A stretch of 11,670 nucleotides of DNA, taken from NCBI GenBank assembly GCA_018970845.1, contig JAGWVO010000087.1, positions 1 through 11,670 on the forward strand. The letters are read 5' to 3'. The stretch's first letter is position 1, and each line of letters begins with the position of its first letter. The notes below the pieces were generated by a model. The model was not told the origin of the DNA and did not search any database. It worked only from the letters and a program-made list of their open reading frames with translations. Of this stretch, positions 5,817 through 11,670 are shown piece by piece. The DNA comes from Planctomycetota bacterium. Lineage in GTDB: Bacteria > Planctomycetota > Planctomycetia > Gemmatales > Gemmataceae. The position numbers were made by a program, and so were the translations under genes.

Positions 5817-7823
5817 TCAAAGCCCGGCCAATGCGACGAATTCGGCCTCGTTGATCACCTTGACTCCCAATTCGCGGGCCTTGTCGAGCTTGCTGCCGGC
5901 ATTTTCTCCCGCCAGCACAAAATCGGTCTTCTTCGAGACGCTGCCGGAGACCTTGCCGCCCAGGTCCTTGATGGCTCGCTCGATCCCCAGGCGATCAAAC
6001 CGCGCCAGCGTTCCCGTCACCACGAAGGTTTTCCCGGCGATTGCCGCGACCAGTTGCCGCTTGGGGCCGTCGGCGGTGACGCGCACCCCCAGTTCGCGGA
6101 GGTCGAGGAGCATCTTTTGGTTTTCAGGGTCGGCAAGCCAGCCCCGCAGGCTCGCGGCGCGCTCCGGCCCGATTCCCTCCACCGAGGCCAGCGTCCCCTC
6201 ATCGGCGGCCATCAGCGAGTCGAGGTCGCCGAACGCCCCCGCCAGCGCCTCGGCCACCGTCTCGCCCACATGGCGGATGCCAAGCCCGCCCAGCAGCCGG
6301 GCCAGGCCCCGACCCTTGCTGGCCTCGATACCATCCAGCAGGTTTCGCGACGAGGTTTCGCCCATGCGGTCGAGTGACTCGAGCTGACCGGCGCCCAGCC
6401 TGTACAGGTCGGGCAGGTGCTTCACCAATCCGGAATCGACTAGCTGTTCCACCATCTCCTCGCCAAGGCCCTCGACATCCATGGCGGCGCGCGCGCCGAA
6501 ACTCCTGAGCCGCCTCTTCAGCACGGCGACGCATTCCCGCCCCTGGCATCGCCACACCGCGCCGTCGGCATCGCGCGCCACGGCGGATCCGCACACGGGG
6601 CATTGGGTTGGAAAGACGAACGGCTGTTCCGTGCCGTCACGGCGGTCGTGCGCCGCGCGCGAGATGTACGGGATGATCTCGCCCGCCTTCTCCACCACCA
6701 CCATGTCGCCGACCCGGATGTCCTTCTGGGAGATGTAATCGGCGTTGTGCAGCGTGGCGCGCGAGACCGTCGTGCCTGAAAGATGAACGGGTTCGAGGTT
6801 CGCCACGGGGGTGAGCGCCCCCGTCTTGCCCACCTGGATGTCGATCGACTTGAGCCGCGTGACGGCCTGCTCGGCGGCGAACTTGTAGGCCACAACCCAG
6901 CGCGGCGCCTTGGATGTGGCTCCGGCCCGCTCCCGCGCCGCGAGGTCGTCGAGCTTGATCACGAGGCCGTCGGTGTCGTAAGGCAGGCTGGCCCGCCTCT
7001 CATCCCACTCCGCGATGATTTCCAGCACCTCGTCCACCGAATCGGCCAGCCTGATGTGGCCGTTGACCGGCAAGCCCCATTCCTTGAGCCGTCCCAGCGA
7101 CTCCGAGTGGGTGGAGAAGCGGACTCCTTCCAAAGAGCCAAGCCCGTAGGCGAACAGCCTGAGCCTGCGCCTGGCGCACTGCGCCGGGTCGAGCAGCTTC
7201 AGCGACCCGGCCGTCGAGTTGCGGGGATTGGCGAACGGTTCCAACTTGTCGGCCCGGCGAGAATCATTGAGGCGCGTGAAGTCGTCGCGGCGCATGTAAA
7301 CCTCGCCGCGAACTTCCAAAAGCGGAGGAGGATTATCACACAATAGGCGCAGGGGCAGGTCCCGCACGGTGCGCAGGTTGGCCGTGACATCATCCCCCTT
7401 CTCGCCGTCGCCGCGGGTGAGCCCCCGCGTGAACACCCCGTCCTCGTAGGTGAGCGAGATGGCCACCCCGTCGATCTTCGGCTCCACCGAATAGGCGACG
7501 GGACTGCCGGGAATGAGTTTCCTCAGGCGCGTGTCGAACTCCCGGACTTCCGACGGCTGGTAGGTGTTGTCGATGGAAAGCATGGGAAGCCGGTGAACGA
7601 CGGTGACGAAACCGTCGATCGGCGCCCCACCCACCTTGCGGCTGGGGCTCTCGGCGCTGTCGAATTCCGGGTGGGCCTTTTCAAGGGCGATCAACTCGTC
7701 CATGAGGCGGTCGAATTCCCGGTCGCTGATTTCCGGCGCCGCTTCAACATAGTAAAGACGGTTGTGGCGGTTGATCTCGGCTCTCAGCGCCTTGATCCGC
7801 TCCTCTGGAATAGTCTTGGACAC
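5817..7823 (-). CDS. ligA: NAD-dependent DNA ligase LigA
   Basis: 668 aa, the normal bacterial length. LigA seals 3'-OH/5'-phosphate nicks using NAD+, during replication and repair. In order: an NMN-binding Ia domain (about 5-75, with YYVEAAPEISDREFDRL); the adenylation domain with nucleotidyl-acceptor Lys116 in EPKIDG (114-119), RGEVYM (172-177) and DGLVIK (285-290); an OB fold (about 320-400); a four-cysteine zinc finger (C408, C411, C426, C431); helix-hairpin-helix repeats (about 445-560); and a C-terminal BRCT domain (about 592-668, AGKTFVVTGTL). All expected motifs are intact. The start is GTG at 7821-7823 with only a weak purine-rich Shine-Dalgarno; no upstream ATG competes. The gene lies 85 bp downstream of the transketolase genes in the same direction, with its own candidate promoter in the gap. 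Its stop codon abuts that of mutY. Confidence 0.97.
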   Translation of the reverse strand: MSKTIPEERIKALRAEINRHNRLYYVEAAPEISDREFDRLMDELIALEKAHPEFDSAESPSRKVGGAPIDGFVTVVHRLPMLSIDNTYQPSEVREFDTRLRKLIPGSPVAYSVEPKIDGVAISLTYEDGVFTRGLTRGDGEKGDDVTANLRTVRDLPLRLLCDNPPPLLEVRGEVYMRRDDFTRLNDSRRADKLEPFANPRNSTAGSLKLLDPAQCARRRLRLFAYGLGSLEGVRFSTHSESLGRLKEWGLPVNGHIRLADSVDEVLEIIAEWDERRASLPYDTDGLVIKLDDLAARERAGATSKAPRWVVAYKFAAEQAVTRLKSIDIQVGKTGALTPVANLEPVHLSGTTVSRATLHNADYISQKDIRVGDMVVVEKAGEIIPYISRAAHDRRDGTEQPFVFPTQCPVCGSAVARDADGAVWRCQGRECVAVLKRRLRSFGARAAMDVEGLGEEMVEQLVDSGLVKHLPDLYRLGAGQLESLDRMGETSSRNLLDGIEASKGRGLARLLGGLGIRHVGETVAEALAGAFGDLDSLMAADEGTLASVEGIGPERAASLRGWLADPENQKMLLDLRELGVRVTADGPKRQLVAAIAGKTFVVTGTLARFDRLGIERAIKDLGGKVSGSVSKKTDFVLAGENAGSKLDKARELGVKVINEAEFVALAGL

Positions 7824-7871
7824 GAATGGGCCCCGCCTGGGTGCCTTGCGGCAAGCTGTTGTTCTTTGGGG

Positions 7872-7900
7872 ATTATGGCGCAGCCCGGGAAGCCGGCCAA
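7872..7900 (-). promoter_or_regulatory. candidate sigma70-type promoter for ligA
   Basis: On the minus strand, TTGGCC (7895-7900; 4 of 6 to TTGACA) is followed after exactly 17 bases by CATAAT (7872-7877; 5 of 6 to TATAAT). It falls in the 85-bp gap between the transketolase C-subunit and ligA and would give a leader of roughly 40 bases. If real, ligA can be transcribed independently of the transketolase genes. Confidence 0.45.
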
Positions 7901-7908
7901 GCTATAGG

Positions 7909-8850
7909 TCAGGCCGCCCGCGCGGCCGGCGCCTGGTTGAGACGGGCCGCGGCCATCGAGGCCAGCGACGCGGCATCGAGGCCCTGTCGCTGCAGCATGT
8001 GGTTCCTGGAGCCCACCGGACCGGCCAACCTCCCGGTGACTCCCGCGCACAGGAGCCGGCATGCCAGCCCCTCGCGGGCGATCGCCTGGCCCACCAAGGA
8101 GGACAGGCCCCCGGTGAGGGTGCCTTCCTCGGCGGTGAGAACCGTGCCGTGCCTTCGCAGGACATCGACCAGCTCGGGCGTGGATTCCGCCGGCAGGTGG
8201 GCCATCACGCCGACTGATGCGGAAAGGCCCCGAGCCGCGAGCAACTCGGCCGCGGCGAGGCTTTCCAAGGCCATGGCGCCGGTGGCGAGGAACAGGATGT
8301 CTGTTCCCTCGCGAATGATCGCCGGCTCATTCCACGCGAATCGGCCATCGAGTCCGGGCACGGCGGCGTTGCCGCCCTTGCCCACGCGCAGGTAGACGGG
8401 ATCCTCCTGCCTGAGCACGGCGGAAACGACGGTTCGCGTCTGAGCCGGGTCGGCGGGGGCCACCACGCGCATGCCGGGCAGGGCCCTCAACGCGCCGAGG
8501 TCCTCCAGGGCATGATGGCTGGGCCCAGCGGCGCCGTAGGCGTAGCCGCCGCCAATGCCGACCACGCACACGGGCAACCGGTGAAGAACCGGACCGTTGC
8601 GGATCTGCTCGAAGCACCTGAGGGCCGCGAAGTTCGCGATCGAATAAATGAACGGCCGATATCCCACCATCGCCAACCCCGTGGCGATTCCGGCCATGTT
8701 CTGCTCGGCGACCCCGACATTGAGGAACCGGTCGGGGAATTCGCCCGCGAAAGATTCCACCACGCTCCATCCCAAATCGGCGGTGAGCAGGAAGATCCGG
8801 TCATCCTCGCGCGCCAGTTGGCGCAATTGGTCCACCAGCGCGTTTCTCAT
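7909..8850 (-). CDS. transketolase, C-terminal subunit (split enzyme)
   Basis: 313 aa. This half supplies the pyrimidine-binding and C-terminal domains of a two-subunit transketolase, which moves two-carbon ketol units between sugar phosphates with thiamine diphosphate. GVAEQNM (46-52) carries Glu49, the residue expected to activate the cofactor. GPSHHALEDLGALRALPGM (109-127) and VVAPADP (129-135) are typical of the pyrimidine domain. The C-terminal swivel domain begins near 190 (DILFLATGAMALESL). Its ATG overlaps the stop codon of the N-terminal subunit gene by four bases (ATGA), with GGAGG four bases upstream, so translation is coupled and a 1:1 complex is likely. 1-Deoxyxylulose-5-phosphate synthase and pyruvate dehydrogenase beta are related folds, but the paired N-terminal gene favours transketolase. 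The exact substrate is not determined. Confidence 0.9.
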   Translation of the reverse strand: MRNALVDQLRQLAREDDRIFLLTADLGWSVVESFAGEFPDRFLNVGVAEQNMAGIATGLAMVGYRPFIYSIANFAALRCFEQIRNGPVLHRLPVCVVGIGGGYAYGAAGPSHHALEDLGALRALPGMRVVAPADPAQTRTVVSAVLRQEDPVYLRVGKGGNAAVPGLDGRFAWNEPAIIREGTDILFLATGAMALESLAAAELLAARGLSASVGVMAHLPAESTPELVDVLRRHGTVLTAEEGTLTGGLSSLVGQAIAREGLACRLLCAGVTGRLAGPVGSRNHMLQRQGLDAASLASMAAARLNQAPAARAA

Positions 8851-9662
8851 GCCGCCTCCAGACCGGAGATGGCCTCGTCAAATTGCGCGGCCGTCATCGA
8901 AAGATAGTGCCAGGCGACTTGGCCTTCCATGTACCTTACGCCCTTGCCCAGCACCGTCCTGGCCACCACGACCCGGGGCTTGCCGACGCCGCGAGGCGCC
9001 AGCACCTGAGCCAGGCCGGCCGTGTCGTGGCCGTCCACTTCCACGGCCTCCCACCCGAACGCCTCCCATCGCGCCGCCATGGGGCTCAGGTTGAGCACCT
9101 CGCGGGTGGGCCCAAGGGCCTGCGAGCCGTTGAGGTCGATGATGGCCGTCAGGTGGCTCAGGCCGTGGTGCGCGGCGAACTGCGCCGCTTCCCAAACCTG
9201 TCCCTCGTTGCACTCCGCGTCGCTCAGAAGGGCGAACACCCGGGCGGGCGAACGCCGCAGGCGAAGGCCATGGGCCAAGCCGCAAGCCACCGACAACCCC
9301 TGTCCAAGCGATCCGGTCGCGACATCGATCCCCTCGAGGCACGCCTCGGGATGCACCCCCAGGTGGGTGCCGTCGGCGCAGTAGGTGGCCAGTGTTTCAG
9401 CGGTCATGATTCCGCTGTGGTGCATCGCCGCGTAAAGGGCCAACGCGGCATGCCCCTTGCAGAGAACGAAGCGGTCGCGGTCGGGACGGTGCGTGCCCGC
9501 CTCGCGCATCAGGCCGCCCCACAAGGTGGCCAGGATCTCCACCACCGAAAGCGACGAGCCGATATGGCCGACATTGGCCGCGCGGGAACGCTCGAGAACC
9601 GACCGGCGGATCTTCCTCGCGAGGCCATTCACACGATCGAGCATGACGGGATCTGGGGCCAT
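8847..9662 (-). CDS. transketolase, N-terminal subunit (split enzyme)
   Basis: 271 aa from the ATG at 9662, the usual size for the thiamine-diphosphate-binding half. Visible motifs are GHIGSSLS (32-39), KGHAALALYA (69-78), TGSLGQGLSVACG (116-128) and the diphosphate/metal loop SDAECNEG (147-154) continuing to IIDLN (174-178). This loop reads SDxEC rather than the common GDGE, a form I associate with transketolases in lipopolysaccharide or capsule sugar clusters; Ala149 replaces the usual Gly. The start at 9662 has GGAG seven bases upstream, while the in-frame ATG at 9644 has no ribosome binding site. The frame extends upstream to 9758 without support. The gene overlaps its partner by four bases. 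No sugar-nucleotide or glycosyltransferase genes lie in the window to fix the pathway. Confidence 0.9.
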   Translation of the reverse strand: MAPDPVMLDRVNGLARKIRRSVLERSRAANVGHIGSSLSVVEILATLWGGLMREAGTHRPDRDRFVLCKGHAALALYAAMHHSGIMTAETLATYCADGTHLGVHPEACLEGIDVATGSLGQGLSVACGLAHGLRLRRSPARVFALLSDAECNEGQVWEAAQFAAHHGLSHLTAIIDLNGSQALGPTREVLNLSPMAARWEAFGWEAVEVDGHDTAGLAQVLAPRGVGKPRVVVARTVLGKGVRYMEGQVAWHYLSMTAAQFDEAISGLEAA

Positions 9663-9957
9663 TCCCGGGCTCCAACCATTCGCGAAGCCGAATGCAAACC
9701 GGCCCGTGGCCTGAAAGTCTAAAAGAGCCGTTCCAATGGAATCCAGCCGTGATGGCACGGAGAACGGGGAGCGTTGGCTTGAATGTCGGGAAAACGCTTG
9801 GCGGACATCTCAGGGGATGCCCGCCCGCGGATTGGCCGGATGGTTTTGATGATTGCCGCTACCGACTGGCGATCGATGCGTCTTTGGCCCGTGTTGGCGA
9901 GTTCAGTCGGCGAACAGATGGCCAGGCAGGAGCGTGTCCATTCCGGACGCGCTCCGA
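9663..9957. other. 295-bp intergenic region between the DUF1501 and transketolase genes
   Basis: No gene is supported here. The part next to 9957 holds a strong hairpin just past the DUF1501 stop codon (separate entry). The part next to 9663 must hold the transketolase promoter; an AT-richer patch at 9718-9725 (TTTTAGAC on the minus strand) could be a -10 element, but no good -35 is visible at the right spacing. A short near-palindrome, TTCCAATGGAA, lies at about 9731-9741 and could be an operator or chance. Confidence 0.4.
9929..9955 (-). terminator. strong hairpin two bases after the DUF1501 stop codon
   Basis: On the plus strand the arms GGAGCGTGTCC (9929-9939) and GGACGCGCTCC (9945-9955) pair over 11 positions around a five-base loop. 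On the minus-strand transcript one internal pair is an A-C mismatch. The hairpin begins two bases past the TGA at 9958-9960. No U tract follows, so it is either a non-canonical terminator or a 3'-end stabilising structure for the DUF1501 mRNA. Confidence 0.5.
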
Positions 9958-11352
9958 TCAAAACAGGTCCAGCAGCGCGTCCCCGGTGCTGGCCGGGCGG
10001 GTGAAACCGTCGCGGCTCAGGCGCGTCTCAGGGGCGATTCCCAGCGAATGCAGGATGGTCGCGCCGAGGTCTTGGACACGGACGGGGCGATCCTTGACAT
10101 AGGCGCCGATCTTGTCGGTTTCGCCGATGACGGCGCCGCCCCGGGTTCCGCCGCCGGCGAGGATGGCGGTCCAGCAGTTGGGCCAATGCTGGCGTCCAGG
10201 CATGCGGTCGGGTTGGTTGATGCGGGGAGTTCGCCCGAATTCGCCCATGCAGACGACCATGGTTCGCTCGAGCAGTCCGCGGTCGCGCAGGTCTTCGATG
10301 AGGGCGGAAAGACCCTGGTCAAGGCATGGAAGGCACCAGCCCATGCCGTAGGATCCGTTGCCGAAGGCGTTGCCCATTCCCATCTCGCTGCCGTGCATGT
10401 CCCAGCTTGAAGCCGGGGGGCCGCCTCCCTTTTGGCCCGGGGCGTTGCCCGTCCAGCCGTTCACGGTGACGAAATTGACCCCGGCCTCGACAAGCCGGCG
10501 GGCCAGGAGCAGGTTTTGGCCGAGGGCGTGCATTCCATAGCGGTCGCGAACCTTGTCGGGCTCGCGCGCGACATCGAACACGGTGCGCCCTTGTCCGCTG
10601 GCGATCGATTGCGCCCTGTCGCGGAGGTTGTCCCAGTCCCTCAGGACGCCCGGAATATCGGCCCCGCGGGCGCCCAGCGCCCCAAGCAGTTGGTTTCGCT
10701 CCTCCAGCCGGTCGGGGGGAAGCGCCGGCTGAAGTTCCTCGGGCGGCTTGAAGGAAGGCATCGCGGGGTGGTTGTTGGCGTTTCCAACGAACAACGGCTG
10801 GTATTGGGCCCCGAGGTGGCCGCCCGATCCGATGTTCGGGGCGCAGAAGACGGGATCTCCAACGCAGCGGATCAGCCAGACATAGTTGGCCAAGTTCCGT
10901 TGCGTGGGCCGCAATCGGGATACAATAGATCCCAGATAGGGTGAATCGGGCGGCGCCGCCGACTGGCCGCTCAGCAGGTGATGCATGGCGTCGAAGTGGT
11001 TGCTGATGTTTCCGACATGCGTCATCGAGCGGATGAGGGTGAGGTGCTGGGCCAGCGAGGGCAGCCGGCTGTGCAGTTCCGAGATGCGCATGCCTGGCAC
11101 GGCCGTGGAAATGGGATTGTAAGGCCCCCTGATTTCAGCGGGCGCGCCGGGCTTGAGATCCCAGGTGTCGATGTGGCTCGGGCCGCCGCAAAGCAGGACG
11201 AAAATGCAGGAACGCTTCGCGGCCTCACCGCGCAGGCCCTTGCCCGGATCGACGCTGGCGGCCACCATTCCCGGGGAGGCCATGGCCAACGCGCCAACCC
11301 CGCCGGCCTGGAGGATTTGCCGCCGTGACAGGCCATTGAATCCGTGGTCCAT
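9958..11352 (-). CDS. DUF1501 family protein, Tat-exported
   Basis: 464 aa. The N-terminus MDHGFNGLSRRQILQAGGVG has a twin-arginine motif (SRRQIL, 9-14) followed by a hydrophobic stretch to about residue 33, so export in folded form is likely. The rest is DUF1501, related to the alkaline phosphatase/sulfatase superfamily: FVLLCGGPSHIDTWDLKPGA (51-70), PGMRISELHSRLPSLAQH, and near the C-terminus GEFGRTPRINQ and GRQHWPNCWTAILAGGG. Planctomycetes hold many such genes, often next to DUF1549/DUF1553 cytochrome-like partners; none is seen here, though one could lie beyond the window's right end. The enzymatic role is not established. ATG 11352 was chosen because AAGGAG (11360-11365) lies seven bases upstream and the Tat motif falls at the right distance; the frame extends to 11403 without support. 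A hairpin follows the stop codon. Confidence 0.92.
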   Translation of the reverse strand: MDHGFNGLSRRQILQAGGVGALAMASPGMVAASVDPGKGLRGEAAKRSCIFVLLCGGPSHIDTWDLKPGAPAEIRGPYNPISTAVPGMRISELHSRLPSLAQHLTLIRSMTHVGNISNHFDAMHHLLSGQSAAPPDSPYLGSIVSRLRPTQRNLANYVWLIRCVGDPVFCAPNIGSGGHLGAQYQPLFVGNANNHPAMPSFKPPEELQPALPPDRLEERNQLLGALGARGADIPGVLRDWDNLRDRAQSIASGQGRTVFDVAREPDKVRDRYGMHALGQNLLLARRLVEAGVNFVTVNGWTGNAPGQKGGGPPASSWDMHGSEMGMGNAFGNGSYGMGWCLPCLDQGLSALIEDLRDRGLLERTMVVCMGEFGRTPRINQPDRMPGRQHWPNCWTAILAGGGTRGGAVIGETDKIGAYVKDRPVRVQDLGATILHSLGIAPETRLSRDGFTRPASTGDALLDLF

Positions 11353-11670
11353 GGAAAGGCTCCTTGCGGGAGTGAGGCGGGATCTTCCAACACAATACCC
11401 CATTTCGGGGCCGCGAGAATGACTTCAATGGAACATTCCCGGACTTGGCTTTCCAGTCCAAGGGATCCATGATCGCATTCTTATCGGACAGTCTGACGGG
11501 GACTCGCGGCCTTGAGGCCCCCGACTTCCCGTTTCCAATCGTGGACAAGGGCCAGTTGCGAGGGGTTTTTATCCTTTCAGGAAATTCCACGGCCTTGGTA
11601 CCGGATGCGGGGTGGGTTCCGTTGGGCGATCGACACCGGAAAAGGCATGTGGCAACCATGGTTGCAGCTG
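11353..11670. other. 318-bp region upstream of the DUF1501 gene, no gene seen
   Basis: The minus strand is open through most of this stretch, but it shows no domain and no start with a ribosome binding site, so I call no gene. The DUF1501 promoter should lie here. On the minus strand TATTGT (about 11392-11397) is a possible -10, without a well-spaced -35. Small hairpins are present: GGAC-TGG/CCA-GTCC around a CTTT loop at 11441-11459, GGCC/GGCC around TTGA at 11508-11519, and CCCC/GGGG at 11398-11410. None has a following T tract. Confidence 0.35.

Noticed and set aside
9663..9758. 32-residue N-terminal extension of the transketolase N-subunit
   Set aside because: No family similarity; the ATG at 9662 has a good ribosome binding site and gives the usual length.
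11225..11659. 144-codon minus-strand frame at the right edge
   Set aside because: It overlaps the DUF1501 N-terminus in another frame and has no recognisable domain.
1..11670. tRNA, rRNA, CRISPR array, complete insertion sequence, riboswitch
   Set aside because: I looked for regularly spaced repeats, cloverleaf-like sequences, transposase motifs and terminal inverted repeats and saw none that hold up.

Overview
GC-rich chromosomal DNA, most likely from a member of the Planctomycetota (Gemmatales/Isosphaerales type). Two things point there. One is a Tat-exported DUF1501 protein with the motif GGPSHIDTWDLKPGAP, a family greatly expanded in planctomycetes. The other is the N-terminal motif LERLECRDMPAG, which resembles the 'LExLExRxxPA' leader seen on many planctomycete exported proteins. 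No RNA gene, CRISPR array or complete mobile element was seen. Eight protein genes are supported.

Layout. (1) 121-1899 (+): a probable exported protein with four DUF4214-like helical repeats followed by a Vgb (streptogramin lyase)-like beta-propeller. (2) 1900-2778: about 880 bp with no convincing gene. (3) 2779-4221 (-): an orphan periplasmic solute-binding protein, divergent from (4) 4280-4696 (+), a small FHA-domain protein. (5) 4710-5816 (+): the adenine DNA glycosylase MutY, 13 bp after the FHA gene and probably cotranscribed with it. (6) 5817-7823 (-): NAD-dependent DNA ligase LigA, convergent with mutY; the two stop codons abut in the palindrome TGATCA. (7) 7909-8850 and 8847-9662 (-): the two halves of a split transketolase, translationally coupled through ATGA. 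(8) 9958-11352 (-): the DUF1501 protein, followed two bases later by a strong hairpin. 11353-11670 is its upstream region.

How the genes relate. MutY and LigA belong to the same broad process, base excision repair and nick sealing, but they lie tail to tail and are not one operon. The transketolase halves form one enzyme that moves two-carbon units between sugar phosphates. Nothing else in the window shows its pathway, although the SDxEC form of the thiamine-diphosphate loop recalls transketolases found in surface-sugar clusters. The solute-binding protein has no ABC permease or ATPase partner here.

The clearest anomaly is compositional. Gene 1 uses GAC for 25 of 28 Asp residues by hand count, against 7 of 17 in mutY, and the gene-free stretch lies between the two styles. 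This could mark the edge of acquired DNA, a gene family with different codon selection, or an assembly join. I did not find a convincing new multi-gene system.
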